The notes: generated from the sequence alone by a model not told the origin. Shown: positions 17,556 to 26,576, counted from the stretch's first letter. The stretch: 64,000 nucleotides of DNA from Corallococcus sp. NCRR (GCF_026965535.1 NZ_CP114039.1:7564001-7628000); one strand, 5' to 3'. Numbers and translations are program-made.

Positions 17556-17604
17556 CACGCGCGCCGTGGGCCCTTCGCGTCATGGATGACGCGCAAGGCC
17601 GTGT
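17556..17604 (-). terminator. Strong hairpin downstream of ppk2
   Basis: An 18-base near-palindrome CGCGTCAT-GG-ATGACGCG (17576-17593) is extended outward by CCTT/AAGG, GGCC-type and ACACG/CGTGT arms, giving a long stem right after the ppk2 stop. There is no T-run, so termination strength is uncertain; it may instead protect the 3' end of the mRNA. Confidence 0.5.
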
Positions 17605-17605
17605 G

Positions 17606-18433
17606 TCAGCGCTTCTTGCGCCAGGCGCGGAGCTCCGCCTTCTTCTGCTTGCCCACTTCATCCAGCCGGGCCTGCCAGGCTTCGCGGTGGGGGCGCAGGG
17701 CCTCCGCCACGGCGCGGGCCACCACCAGGTTGCGGTACCACTTGGCGTCCGACGGAACCAGGTGCCAGGGCGCCTGCTGGGTGGACGTGCGAGCGAAGAC
17801 GTCCTCATAGGCGCGCGTGTAGTCCGCCCAGTGCTTGCGGTCCTCCCAGTCACCCGCGGCGATCTTCCACGCCTTGCGAGGCTCCTGTTCGCGCGCCAGC
17901 AGCCGCTGCTCCTGCTCCTCCTGGCTGATGTGGAGGAAGAACTTGAGGACGAGGGTGCCGTGCTCGGCGAGCAGGGTCTCGAAGTCGCGGATGTGCTGGT
18001 AGCGCGACCGCCAGAGCTTCTCCGGGACCAGGTTGTTCACCCGCGCCACGAGCACGTCCTCATAGTGGGAGCGGTTGAAGATGGAGAACTCGCCCTGGCG
18101 CGGGGCCTTGAGGTGCACGCGCCAGAGGAAGTCGTGCTCCCGCTCCTCCGTGCTGGGCACGCCGAAGGACGTCACGCTCACGCCGCGCGGATTGAGGCTG
18201 CCCACCACGTGCTTGATGGTGCCGTCCTTGCCGGCGGTGTCGCGCCCCTGCAGGACGATGAGGACGGAGTTCATCTTCGCGCCCCACAGCAGGTCTTGAA
18301 GGTCGAACAGCTCCTCGCCCAGCGCGGCGAACTCCTCCTTGGCCGCCTCCTTGTCCTCCTTCTTGGGAGGCGTCGTGGCGATGCGCTCCAGCTTCACCTT
18401 CGCGCCCTGCTTGTCGTTGCGGATGATGTCCAT
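17606..18433 (-). CDS. ppk2: PPK2-family polyphosphate kinase
   Basis: The 275-residue product has the PPK2 P-loop GRDTAGKDG, the lid-region motif NRSHYEDVLVARV and a long helical C-terminus ending in KKR. PPK2 enzymes transfer phosphate between polyphosphate and nucleotides in the cytoplasm, usually making NTP or NDP from polyphosphate. Length suits single-domain classes I or III; which nucleotide is used cannot be read directly. It stands 52 bp from the hypothetical gene upstream, on the same strand. Confidence 0.9.
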   Translation of the reverse strand: MDIIRNDKQGAKVKLERIATTPPKKEDKEAAKEEFAALGEELFDLQDLLWGAKMNSVLIVLQGRDTAGKDGTIKHVVGSLNPRGVSVTSFGVPSTEEREHDFLWRVHLKAPRQGEFSIFNRSHYEDVLVARVNNLVPEKLWRSRYQHIRDFETLLAEHGTLVLKFFLHISQEEQEQRLLAREQEPRKAWKIAAGDWEDRKHWADYTRAYEDVFARTSTQQAPWHLVPSDAKWYRNLVVARAVAEALRPHREAWQARLDEVGKQKKAELRAWRKKR

Positions 18434-18485
18434 GGTCCTCTTCGCTCCTGGTATGGGCGGCAGCGTGCCTGGAGCGAAGGCGGAT

Positions 18486-18764
18486 TCACACCGTTCCGAG
18501 CCAGGACGGCGGCAGAACGTCCGAGTCGAACCTTTCGAGGACGATCCGGCACAGGGTGTGGCGGCTGGACAGCTCCTGGAGCCACTGCCGGTAGCGCGCC
18601 GTCTCGTCCTGTGGCGCGGCCAGGAACCATGTCAGCCGCTCGGCCGCGTCCAGCACCGCCGCGAGCGTCTGGGGATCATGCCCCTTCAAGGACATGAAGC
18701 GGGCCACCACCAACACCCTGTTGAGTGCGTAGAGGGCATGGCCTCGCTTGCGCTCCTGAATCAC
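18486..18764 (-). CDS. Hypothetical protein
   Basis: The 92-residue product starts at a GTG (18762-18764) with an excellent GGAGGAGA Shine-Dalgarno 3-5 bases upstream; a longer frame exists but this site decides the start. The product is mixed helical with a basic N-terminus (IQERKRGHALYALNRVL) and a conserved-looking ending LPPSWLG. It has no signal peptide or membrane segment. It probably forms an operon with ppk2. No family is recognised. Confidence 0.65.
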   Translation of the reverse strand: MIQERKRGHALYALNRVLVVARFMSLKGHDPQTLAAVLDAAERLTWFLAAPQDETARYRQWLQELSSRHTLCRIVLERFDSDVLPPSWLGTV

Positions 18765-19164
18765 GTGTCTCCTCCGGGGTCCTGCGGGGAAAGTGCGAAG
18801 GCGCCCAAGCACCAATCGCGCCAGTCCTCCCGCGCCGCCGCGCCTCCTCCCACGGCGTCCGGAACGCGAAAGCAGGCGAGCGGTCCAGATTCCAGAATCC
18901 GATTCTTGAATCCAGACAAGACATCCCGCCAGGTTGCCCTGCGAGCACCCCGAATCCAGTCACACTCCAGCAATTCGTGCCATTTGCGGGGAATGGGTGA
19001 GCCACGCCGCGCTCGGCATTGCGCTTGCTTTGCCCGGCGTCCGCACCCCACCGCGAATCCTGCCCTGAACGAAAGTCCAACACAGACATCTGGGCAGCAA
19101 TCAATTCCTCACAACCCCCCATCTCGCCCGTCCAGCTTTCGACCCGCCACATCGCGAGAGCCAG
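18765..19164. other. 400-bp gene-free region upstream of the OmpA-type gene
   Basis: I find no convincing coding frame. Base composition is a little more A+T-rich towards 18880-19160 than in the flanking genes. The region holds one clear palindrome (18889-18911) and presumably the promoters of the divergent genes at 18764 and 19165. No sigma-70 or sigma-54 consensus could be placed with confidence. Confidence 0.6.
18889..18911. promoter_or_regulatory. 23-bp interrupted palindrome, possible operator
   Basis: Half-sites ATTCCAGAAT and ATTCTTGAAT face each other across CCG. The match is 8 of 10 per arm and the element is A+T-rich for this genome. It lies between divergent genes, 254 bp before the OmpA-type start, and could bind a dimeric regulator. 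Confidence 0.4.
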
Positions 19165-20817
19165 ATGAACCGGACCCCCATGTTCCTGCCGAACCGTCTG
19201 CGTCTGTTGTCCACCCTGGCGCTGCTGCCCTCCCTGGCCAGCGCCGCCTCGACCCCTGTTCCCTCGTTCGACCTGGAGCGGCTGAGCCTCAACCCCACGT
19301 CGCGCGCCGCGCTGGGCACGGCGGCGGGCGGCCTGCGCGAGCCCGGTGAGCTGCGCCTGTCCCTGGCGGCGCACTACGAGCGCTCGCCGCTCACGCTCTT
19401 CCGCGATGGTGAGCGGATGGAGTCGCTCGTCGGGTCGCGCACGCAGGTGCAGCTGGCGGGCACCTATACGGTGAGCAAGCGGTTCGAGGTGGGCGCCATC
19501 CTCCCGCTGATGGCCCACCAGGGCACGAACGGGTTCTCCGACGCGGGCATGACGTCTCCTTCTTCGTGGGGGCTGGGAACGCCGGTGCTGCAGGGCCGGC
19601 TGGGGCTGCTGGATGAGGCGTCCGCGCCGGTGTCGCTGGCGGCGGAGCTGGCGGTGGGCCTGCCCGTGGGCAACAAGGATTCGCTCCAGGGCAGCGGCGG
19701 CTGGGACGTGACACCGCGCGTGTCCGCGGGCCGCACGGTGGGGCCGGTGGTGCTGGGCCTGGAGGCAGGCATCCGGCTTCGCAACCGCACGGCGGTGGGC
19801 TCGAACGCGGTCGGCTCGGAGCTGCCCTGGGCGGCCACCGTGGCCACCACGGGGCACAAGCTGCGCGGCGAGCTGGGATTGCGCTCCGCGGTGCCGCTGA
19901 CGGACAGCCCGGTGCCCATGGAGCTCCTGGCGGGCGGCCGCTACACGCTGGGGTCCCGCATGGAGGTGTTCGCGCTGGGCGGCCCCGGTCTGGGCACCGC
20001 GCCGGGCACGCCCGCCTTTCGCGTGATGGCCGGCCTGTCCGTCTCCGCGCTCCAGGCGGTCCAGCCGATGATGCGTCCCCGCGTCGCCGAGGCCCCCGCC
20101 CCTGCTCCCGCTCCCGCTCCGGTGGTGGCCGCCGTGGCGCCGGAGCCGGCGCCGGTGGCGCCTCCGGTGGCAATGGTGGACGTGTGCGCCCCGAACCAGA
20201 GCCATTCGCTGGAGCAGTGCCCGGACCTGGATGACGACAACGACGGCGTGGCCAACGCCAAGGACCACTGCCCGGTGGACCCCGAGGACCGCGACGGCTT
20301 CCTCGACGAGGACGGCTGCCCGGAGGTGGACAACGACGGCGACGCGGTGGCGGACATGGTGGACAACTGCCCGATGGTGGCGGGCCCCGCGGCGAACCAG
20401 GGATGCCCGGCGAAGCAGAAGCAGCTGGTGGTCATCACCCAGGACCGGCTGGAGATCCGCGAGAAGGTCTACTTCGCCTCCGGCAAGGCGCGTGTGCTGC
20501 CGCGTTCGTTCCCGCTGCTGGAGCAGGTGGCGAAGGTGCTCGTCAACCACCCGGAGCTGAAGCACATCCTGGTGGAGGGCCACACCGACTCGCGCGGCCG
20601 TCCGGAGACCAACCGGACGCTGTCCCAGCAGCGCGCCTCCGCGGTCGTCCAGCAGTTGGAGACGCGCGGCGTCCCGGCGGATCGGCTGATGGCCGCCGGC
20701 CGTGGCCCCGACGCCCCCGTCGCCTCCAACGACACCGCCTCCGGCCGTGAGCTCAACCGGCGCGTGGAGTTCCACATCGAGTCCGCGCCCGCCGCCGGCC
20801 AGGCCTCGCGCGACTGA
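19165..20817 (+). CDS. OmpA-family outer membrane protein with TSP3-type repeats
   Basis: The 550-residue product has a signal peptide (cut near ASAAS), a beta-barrel-like region to about residue 300, a Pro/Ala hinge, calcium-binding thrombospondin type-3-like repeats (DDDNDGVANAKDHCP, DNDGDAVADMVDNCP) and a C-terminal OmpA peptidoglycan-binding domain (LVEGHTDSRGRPETN ... RGVPADRLMAAGRG). This is the usual myxobacterial envelope-tether layout, linking outer membrane and cell wall. The next gene, a MYXO-CTERM surface protein, follows after 63 bp and may be co-transcribed. Confidence 0.88.
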   Translation: MNRTPMFLPNRLRLLSTLALLPSLASAASTPVPSFDLERLSLNPTSRAALGTAAGGLREPGELRLSLAAHYERSPLTLFRDGERMESLVGSRTQVQLAGTYTVSKRFEVGAILPLMAHQGTNGFSDAGMTSPSSWGLGTPVLQGRLGLLDEASAPVSLAAELAVGLPVGNKDSLQGSGGWDVTPRVSAGRTVGPVVLGLEAGIRLRNRTAVGSNAVGSELPWAATVATTGHKLRGELGLRSAVPLTDSPVPMELLAGGRYTLGSRMEVFALGGPGLGTAPGTPAFRVMAGLSVSALQAVQPMMRPRVAEAPAPAPAPAPVVAAVAPEPAPVAPPVAMVDVCAPNQSHSLEQCPDLDDDNDGVANAKDHCPVDPEDRDGFLDEDGCPEVDNDGDAVADMVDNCPMVAGPAANQGCPAKQKQLVVITQDRLEIREKVYFASGKARVLPRSFPLLEQVAKVLVNHPELKHILVEGHTDSRGRPETNRTLSQQRASAVVQQLETRGVPADRLMAAGRGPDAPVASNDTASGRELNRRVEFHIESAPAAGQASRD

Positions 20818-20880
20818 TCCGCCGTCCAATCCCTCTCATCCTCCCCTTTCGCCGCACCCTCCTCTCTTCCGGAACCTCCC

Positions 20881-23004
20881 ATGTCGACCTCTTCCTATCG
20901 CCTCCTCGTGGGGGCCCTGGCCGCGCTTTGCCTGAATGCCCGTGCGACCGCCGAGGCCTCGCCTGTCTCCAACACCGTGTCCCCGCGCCAGCTGGCCGCG
21001 GCGCTCCCCGACGCGACTCCCGCGGCGCCCGTCATCCTGACGCCCACGCTGGGGCTGATCTTGAACACCGCGCTGCCGTTCTACAGCGGCACCGCGGAGG
21101 CCGGCGCGAAGGTGACGCTCAGCCTGGACGGGAAGATCGCCGCGACGGTGACGGCGGACGTGAATGGCCGCTGGAGCTACACGCCGGGGCTGCTGGAGCT
21201 GCTGTCCAACGGCGTTCACACGCTGGTGGCGGTGAGCACCAACGTCGCGGGCCAGACGGGCCCCGCGGCCAGCGTGCAGTTCAGCATCCTGGCGCTGGGG
21301 CCGGAGACGGTCATCCTCAGCGGCCCGGCGCTCTCCACCGCGCAGCAGCAGGCGCGCTTCACGTTCGCGTCGTCGGCGCTGCTGGTGTCGTACCAGTGCG
21401 CGCTGGACAGCGACACGTTCGTGGCGTGTGACAACCCGCGCGACTACACGAACCTGGCCGAAGGCGCGCACCGGTTCCAGGTGCGCTCCAAGGACTTGCT
21501 CGGGCTGCTGACGGACACCACGCCGGCCACGTACTCGTGGACGGTGGACCTCACGCCACCGAAGACGACCTTCACGTCCACGCCGCCGGCCTACAGCAAC
21601 GCTCCGATTTCGGCGCTCGCCTTCAAGTCCTCGGAGACGCCGTCCACGTTCACCTGCTCGCTGGACAGCGGCCCCGTCCTGCCGTGCGCGTCGCCGTACC
21701 TGACGCTCCTGCTGGCGGATGGGCCGCACACGCTGGCGGTGCGCGCCCGGGACGCCGCGGGCAACCAGGAGACGGAGCCCACGACGTTCAGCTGGACGGT
21801 GGACACGGTGGCGCCGGCGATTCCGCGGGTGACGTCGCTGACGCCGGGCGCGACGGTGGCCGTCTCGCCCGCGGAGGTGAGCGGCCGGGGTGAGCCCGGG
21901 TCGGTGGTGCAGCTGATGGTCGACGGCGTGACGGTGGGCACGGCGGAGGTGGATGTCGCGGGCCAGTGGACGGTCGCGCTGCCGGGCACGCTGGTGGACG
22001 GGGTGCACCTGCTGACGGCGTCGGCCAAGGACGCGGCGGGCAACGTCAGCCTGCCCGTGACGGTGTCCTTCACGCTGGACAGCACGGGGGCGGACACGCG
22101 CATCGTGTCGGGCCCGCCGCTGTTCAGCGCCAGCACCAGTGCCACCTTCGGCTTCACGTCGGAGAACGCGGGCGCCACGTTCCGGTGCAACCTGGACTCG
22201 CTGCTGCCGACGTCCTGCGCCAACCCGGCGCTGTACCAGGACCTGCGTGATGGCGTGCACGTGTTCAGCGTGTTCGCCGTCGCGCCCAACGGCCTGCCGG
22301 ACCTGACGCCGGCCGTGCACACCTGGACGGTGGACACGGTGGCGCCGGTGGTCTCGCTGGTGACGTCGCCACCGGAGGTGCTGGCCGGAACGGTGGCCTC
22401 GTTCGGCTTCGACTCGAATGAAGCGCTGGCCACGTTCCAGTGCAGCGTGGATGGGTTCGAGTTCCAGGACTGCCTGGCGAACATCACGCTGGAGAACCTG
22501 CTGCCCGGGACGCACACGATCCAGGTCCGCGCGGTGGACGCGGCGGGCAACATCGGCGTCGCGGTGAGCTACACGTGGGAGATGACCCAGGCCGGCGGTG
22601 GCACGGGCGGTGGCACCGGCACGGATGGCGGTACGGGCACCGGCGGTAACACCGATGGTGGCACGGGCACGGATGCGGGCACCGGCACGGGCACGGATGG
22701 CGGCACGGGCACCGGCACCGGCACGGATGCGGGCACGGGCACCGGCGGCACCACGGACCCGGGCCCGGGCACCGGCGGCAACACGGGGAACGGCTCGGAC
22801 GCGGGCACCGGCACGGGCGGCACCACGGACCCGGGCACCGGCGGTGGCCAGACTCCGGACGACTCCGGAGTGATCGGCGGCACGCCCGACGACGAGCTGC
22901 TTGGCGGCGGCCTGGGCTGCGGCGCCACGTCCCCTGCTCCGGCGATGTGGGCCGGCGCGCTGCTCGCGGGCCTGATGGCGCGCGCCCGCCGCCGCAAGTC
23001 CTGA
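20881..23004 (+). CDS. Ig-like-repeat surface protein with MYXO-CTERM-type anchor
   Basis: The 707-residue product has a signal peptide, then repeated Ig-like modules of two kinds: bacterial Ig modules (VTLSLDGKIAATVTADVNG, VVQLMVDGVTVGTAEVDVAG) and modules with TFxCxLD ... C, where a Cys pair is kept in each copy. A Gly/Thr/Asp-rich linker (about residues 571-660) follows. The C-terminus is a sorting-type signal: LGCG, a hydrophobic helix, then ARARRRKS, matching the MYXO-CTERM layout processed by myxosortase. Predicted to be displayed on the cell surface as an adhesin or stalk protein. Confidence 0.8.
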   Translation: MSTSSYRLLVGALAALCLNARATAEASPVSNTVSPRQLAAALPDATPAAPVILTPTLGLILNTALPFYSGTAEAGAKVTLSLDGKIAATVTADVNGRWSYTPGLLELLSNGVHTLVAVSTNVAGQTGPAASVQFSILALGPETVILSGPALSTAQQQARFTFASSALLVSYQCALDSDTFVACDNPRDYTNLAEGAHRFQVRSKDLLGLLTDTTPATYSWTVDLTPPKTTFTSTPPAYSNAPISALAFKSSETPSTFTCSLDSGPVLPCASPYLTLLLADGPHTLAVRARDAAGNQETEPTTFSWTVDTVAPAIPRVTSLTPGATVAVSPAEVSGRGEPGSVVQLMVDGVTVGTAEVDVAGQWTVALPGTLVDGVHLLTASAKDAAGNVSLPVTVSFTLDSTGADTRIVSGPPLFSASTSATFGFTSENAGATFRCNLDSLLPTSCANPALYQDLRDGVHVFSVFAVAPNGLPDLTPAVHTWTVDTVAPVVSLVTSPPEVLAGTVASFGFDSNEALATFQCSVDGFEFQDCLANITLENLLPGTHTIQVRAVDAAGNIGVAVSYTWEMTQAGGGTGGGTGTDGGTGTGGNTDGGTGTDAGTGTGTDGGTGTGTGTDAGTGTGGTTDPGPGTGGNTGNGSDAGTGTGGTTDPGTGGGQTPDDSGVIGGTPDDELLGGGLGCGATSPAPAMWAGALLAGLMARARRRKS
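22591..22860 (+). repeat. In-frame low-complexity tandem repeats (Gly-Thr-Asp)
   Basis: Short units of 6-12 bp coding for GGTGT, DGGTGTG and DAGTGT are repeated irregularly within the surface protein gene. The units are imperfect at the DNA level but keep frame. They encode a flexible stalk before the anchor and are prone to length change by slippage. Confidence 0.8.
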
Positions 23005-23091
23005 GCGTCACCCTTCGCTAAATCACACCGCACGGGGCGGTCCATCGTGCCGCCCGGTGCCTGCCTTCACTCCAACTTACGTTCGAGCCGA

Positions 23092-23397
23092 ATGCCCTTC
23101 TCTTCTGATCAACGTTTCCGCGCGCACCTCGTTGACGCCTCCGTCGCCACCCTGCTCATCCCGGTCCTCGTGAGCCTCCTGTGGGTCGCGTTCCGGGTGA
23201 CCGACCACATCCCCTCGGACAGCTCCGCCACGCAGCTCATGGTGATCCGCGCGGCCGTGCGCACGCCCTTCGTCTTCTGCCTGACGTGCGTCTTCTTCCG
23301 CGCCTTCACCGCCTGGGAGGATGTCTTCAAGCAACTGGCCCGGGGACTCCAGGTGCGGACGTTCGAGCAGCGACAGGACTGGCTCCGGAAGGACTGA
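23092..23397 (+). CDS. Small putative membrane protein
   Basis: From the ATG at 23092 the product has 101 residues with two hydrophobic segments (SVATLLIPVLVSLLWVAF and RTPFVFCLTCVFFRAF) and a charged C-terminus (EQRQDWLRKD). A two-helix inner-membrane protein of unknown role is the simplest reading. A longer frame from 23047 exists but its extra residues do not look like protein. It lies 88 bp after the surface protein gene on the same strand. Confidence 0.6.
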   Translation: MPFSSDQRFRAHLVDASVATLLIPVLVSLLWVAFRVTDHIPSDSSATQLMVIRAAVRTPFVFCLTCVFFRAFTAWEDVFKQLARGLQVRTFEQRQDWLRKD

Positions 23398-23479
23398 CGT
23401 CCCCCCGCGCGCCTTCGCGGTGACACGAAGCGGGGCGCGCGGTGTTCCCCTCCCATCGCGGCAACCGGGAGGGGAACAC

Positions 23480-24919
23480 ATGGCAGGGCATCGATTCATC
23501 GCGAGCACCCTGGGCGCCTTCGCGCTCGCCGGGCTCGCTGGCTGCACCGACACCGCGGCCTCCGTGGAGGCCACCGCCGAGCCCGCGACGTCCCAGGCGG
23601 AGCTGGCGTCCGTGGCGCAGGCGGTCGCTGGCAGGAAGCACTTCCAGGAGGCCCTGCCCGGCACCAACGGGCGCTCCTGCGCGACGTGCCACGTCCTCGC
23701 GGACAACACCGCGCTCACCCCTGAGCACGTGGAGTCCCTCTGGGCGAGCAACCCCGCGGATCCGCTGTTCAACCGCATCGACGCGGATGACCCCACCGCC
23801 CCCGTGCCCACCTACGAGCACCTGAAGAAGGGCTTGGTGCGCGTGGTGCTCCCGCTCCCCGCGAACATGGACGTCATCGACGTGCAGGGGAACGTCATCA
23901 CCGCCCCGGACCGCAAGGTGTCCGTCTGGCGCGCCGTGCCGAGCATCGCCGACACCGGCTTCTCCGGTCCCTTCCAGTTCGACGGCCGCGAAACCGACCT
24001 CGTCACCCAGGCCCAGAGCGCCGTCACCAGCCACAGCGAGGGCGGCACGGTGGCGCCGGCCGTGCTCCAGCGCATCGCCGCGTTCGAGCGCAGCGTGTTC
24101 AGCTCTCCGCGCGCCCGCTTCGTGTCGGAGCTATTGGAGCGCGGCTGGCCGCTGAGCATCATCCCGGATCCGGACGCCCTGCTCCTGCTCGACGCGTCCG
24201 AGCGGCGCGGCCGTGACGTCTACAACCTGGCCTGCGAGGCCTGCCACGGCGACCGCACGCGCAACCGCATCGTGAACCGCGCCACGCACGACGCGCTCTT
24301 CTACGCGCTCAAGCCCGACGGCAACATCCAGTACACCGTCACGCCCGGAGGCACGCCCGAACCCGTGCGCGTGCCCCGCCCCCACAGCGAGTTCCTCAAC
24401 GCCGGCTACGCGTACATGACCTACCTGGGCCAGCGCGGCGTCGTGCCCCTCTTCAACACGTCCGTCGACTTCCCCCAGTACCGCTTCCGCTTCTACACGG
24501 ACGGCACGCGCCAGCACGCCCTCACGGACCTGCCTCCCATCCCCGTCACCGCGAGCGGCGACCCGGATGACATCAACCCCGCGCTGGATGAGAACGGCGC
24601 GCCCATCGTGGGCCCCGCGCTCGCGGCGCAGTGGTCCTCCACCGACCCCGGACGCGCGCTGATCAGCGGCGACCCCGCGGAGTTCGAAGCCTTCGACGTG
24701 CCGTCCCTGCGAGGCATTGCCCGCACCGCGCCGTACTTCCACGACAACAGCCACGCCACGCTCGCGGAGACGGTGGACACCTACAGCCGCTTCATCCTCC
24801 CGGGAATCCCGTCCGTGGGCGCGCCGCCGGTGCACCCGCCCGAGTTCCCGGGCGGGCCGCCGGAGTCCCTCGGCCCCGCGCAGAAGAAGGACCTGCTGCG
24901 CTTCCTCCAGCGGATGTGA
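23480..24919 (+). CDS. MauG/diheme cytochrome c peroxidase-like lipoprotein
   Basis: The 479-residue product starts at an ATG with GGGAGGGGAA upstream and has lipobox LAGC. Two heme motifs are present, CATCH near residue 69 and CEACH near residue 253, at the spacing of diheme cytochrome c peroxidase/MauG proteins. Late blocks SLRGIARTAPYFHDNSHATLAE and PPEFPGG... are typical of the second heme domain, including the YFHD region. It likely acts in the periplasm in peroxide reduction or oxidation of a protein or small molecule. It converges on the SRPBCC gene with a 10-bp gap. Confidence 0.85.
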   Translation: MAGHRFIASTLGAFALAGLAGCTDTAASVEATAEPATSQAELASVAQAVAGRKHFQEALPGTNGRSCATCHVLADNTALTPEHVESLWASNPADPLFNRIDADDPTAPVPTYEHLKKGLVRVVLPLPANMDVIDVQGNVITAPDRKVSVWRAVPSIADTGFSGPFQFDGRETDLVTQAQSAVTSHSEGGTVAPAVLQRIAAFERSVFSSPRARFVSELLERGWPLSIIPDPDALLLLDASERRGRDVYNLACEACHGDRTRNRIVNRATHDALFYALKPDGNIQYTVTPGGTPEPVRVPRPHSEFLNAGYAYMTYLGQRGVVPLFNTSVDFPQYRFRFYTDGTRQHALTDLPPIPVTASGDPDDINPALDENGAPIVGPALAAQWSSTDPGRALISGDPAEFEAFDVPSLRGIARTAPYFHDNSHATLAETVDTYSRFILPGIPSVGAPPVHPPEFPGGPPESLGPAQKKDLLRFLQRM

Positions 24920-24929
24920 ACGCGGGCGC

Positions 24930-25409
24930 TCAACGCCGCCACTCCAGCTCCGGCGCCGGCACCCGGGGCGGAGGTGGCAGGAAGGTGTGCGCGAGTCCCC
25001 GCAGGCCCCGCGCGAAGAACTCCTCGCGGATCCACTGGGACAGCGCCGCCGCCTCGCCCTCGTGGCCGGGCGCCAGCCGGAAGGTCGCGTGCCACTCCAC
25101 GAAGGTCTGCCCGGTCGCCGTCACCGGCGTCACCCGCAGCTTCGCCACGAAGTCGCGCACGGGCAGCGGGCCCTCCAACATCTCGTACGCATAGCTGCGC
25201 GCGTTCGAGTCGTACGCCAACCGCGCCTCCAGGTACACCTCACCGTCCCGTGTGGTGAACCGGCGCAGGGGGCCGGAGTCGGGACGCGTCACCCGCTCGC
25301 TGGAGACGACGCCCGGGTGCCAGCGCGGAAGGCTGTCAAAGCCTCCCACGCGGTCCCAGACCACGTCCGCGGGTGCCTGGATGAGCTGACTCGCATAGGC
25401 CTCGGCCAT
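24930..25409 (-). CDS. SRPBCC-superfamily (START/polyketide-cyclase-like) protein
   Basis: From the ATG at 25409 the product has 159 residues. It reads as a small helix-grip fold: SQLIQAPADVVWDRVGGFDSLPRWHPGV at the N-terminus, then alternating beta strands (RFTTRDGEVYLEARL, SYAYEMLEGPLPV, FVEWHATFRL) and a long C-terminal helix. The family binds hydrophobic ligands or acts as cyclases. Longer frames upstream (to 25523) lack a Shine-Dalgarno. There is no evident operon partner. Confidence 0.8.
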   Translation of the reverse strand: MAEAYASQLIQAPADVVWDRVGGFDSLPRWHPGVVSSERVTRPDSGPLRRFTTRDGEVYLEARLAYDSNARSYAYEMLEGPLPVRDFVAKLRVTPVTATGQTFVEWHATFRLAPGHEGEAAALSQWIREEFFARGLRGLAHTFLPPPPRVPAPELEWRR

Positions 25410-25777
25410 CGGTGCCTCACGTCGTTCGTGCATGGACATGTTCGAAATGGGGCGCCTCAGGCCGCGCTGCCCTGGAAGCTCTCGTAAAGCCATACAGTCA
25501 ACGGACCCGATCCCCCACCGCATCGCATCGCATTCATGCCGCCCCCCATGTCAGGCATTGAGGCGCGTGATGTGGAGCAAGGGCAGCGGAGTCGGAATCG
25601 TCCAAAAGGGCTGTTGTAAGCGCGCCGCATCCCGGGTCAGTCTGCGTGTGGCCCCGCGATCACCAGCCCACCTGGGGGGACTCGCCCTCCAGGGCATGGG
25701 CTGGCGGGATGTGAAGCATTGTCCCGGCATGGCTGTTGAAGGCGCATGGCGCATGCCCCTTGCCGAGGAGATGCCCG
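25410..25777. other. 368-bp gene-free region
   Basis: The gap lies between the divergent SRPBCC and OsmC-like genes. The longest ATG frames are short and lack a Shine-Dalgarno. A small run of GCATC repeats occurs near 25519-25533. I see no recognised promoter, RNA or operator. Confidence 0.55.
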
Positions 25778-26410
25778 ATGACCTCCGCTTCCATCACCGA
25801 GTACGAAACGCGTCTCTACTGGCAGGGAGACCGGGGCGCGGTGCTGACGAGCGACCGTGCGCCCCCCGTTCCGATTGGCCGTCCGCTGTGCGGCCAGCAG
25901 GTCGGGCCCGGCGATGGACGGTGGGACCCGGAGGCGCTGCTGGTGGGCGCGGTGGAGGGGCGCACGCTGCACGCGTTCCTGGACGGAGCCCGGGAGGCGG
26001 GCGTGGACGTGCTCTTCTACCAGAGCTCCGCCACGGCCCGGCTGGTGAGCGGGGGTCCTGAAGAGGCCGCCCACTTCACCGACCTCATCGTCCGGCCGCA
26101 CGTCGCGGTGGCCAGCCCGAGGGAGGCGGAGGACGCGCGCCAGGTCTTCGCGAGGCTCCCTGCGCGCTGCTTCCCAAGCTCCATGCTCCAGCTCACCCCG
26201 CGCATCGAGCCGGTGGTGGAGGTCTGGGCCCACGCCCGTCGCGAGGACGCCACCGCGGCTGTCGAAAACCACGCAGCCGAGCCTCAAGAGGTGGTCCCGG
26301 CGGTTCCCTGGGAGAGCGGCATGCGCAGTGTGGAAGCACATGCCGACGAATCCACAGACGAATCCGCCCACGAAGCCGGTGAAGGAGCCGGGACCGAAGC
26401 CCACGCCTGA
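25778..26410 (+). CDS. OsmC-like protein lacking the first redox Cys
   Basis: The 210-residue product starts at an ATG with GAGGAG about 8 bases upstream. Residues 1-150 follow the OsmC/Ohr pattern (YETRLYWQGDRG, GRWDPEALLVGAVEG, FLDGAREAGVDVLFYQSSA, FTDLIVRPHVAV, RCFPSSML, IEPVVEVW). Peroxidase members carry one Cys in the helix after PEALL; here that place reads AVEGRTLHAF with no Cys, while the second Cys (ARCF) is kept. Peroxide reduction by the usual Cys pair therefore seems unlikely. The last ~60 residues form an acidic His-rich tail overlapping the next gene. Confidence 0.75.
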   Translation: MTSASITEYETRLYWQGDRGAVLTSDRAPPVPIGRPLCGQQVGPGDGRWDPEALLVGAVEGRTLHAFLDGAREAGVDVLFYQSSATARLVSGGPEEAAHFTDLIVRPHVAVASPREAEDARQVFARLPARCFPSSMLQLTPRIEPVVEVWAHARREDATAAVENHAAEPQEVVPAVPWESGMRSVEAHADESTDESAHEAGEGAGTEAHA

Positions 26411-26576
26411 GATTGATCCGCCCCGGCCGCCCACGCCGGAGAAGGATCCACCGCCGGGCGAGCCCCAGCGCCGGGAACCGCCTCCGCCCCAGCAGGACCC
26501 GGAGGTGGAGCCGGGCATCCAGGACCCACCGGCGCATGACCCCAACCATCCGGGGCCTCCGAACATCATCGCGTAG
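26340..26576 (+). CDS. Small Pro-rich protein overlapping the OsmC-like gene
   Basis: The 78-residue frame starts inside the OsmC-like gene and overlaps it by 71 bp in another frame. It is about one third Pro with alternating Lys, Glu and Asp (KPVKEPGPKPTPEIDPP, PGEPQRREPPPPQQDP) and ends PNIIA. Third positions stay G/C-rich beyond the overlap, which supports real coding. GGAAG lies just before the ATG. Such small acidic Pro-rich proteins are common near stress genes and are presumed disordered; the role is unknown. Confidence 0.55.
   Translation: MPTNPQTNPPTKPVKEPGPKPTPEIDPPRPPTPEKDPPPGEPQRREPPPPQQDPEVEPGIQDPPAHDPNHPGPPNIIA

Noticed and set aside
22591-22860. CRISPR-like or non-coding minisatellite
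   Set aside because: Units are irregular, keep reading frame and encode a Gly/Thr/Asp linker in an intact gene.
25550-25621. 23-codon ORF in the 368-bp gap
   Set aside because: It has no Shine-Dalgarno, weak third-position bias and no neighbour coupling.
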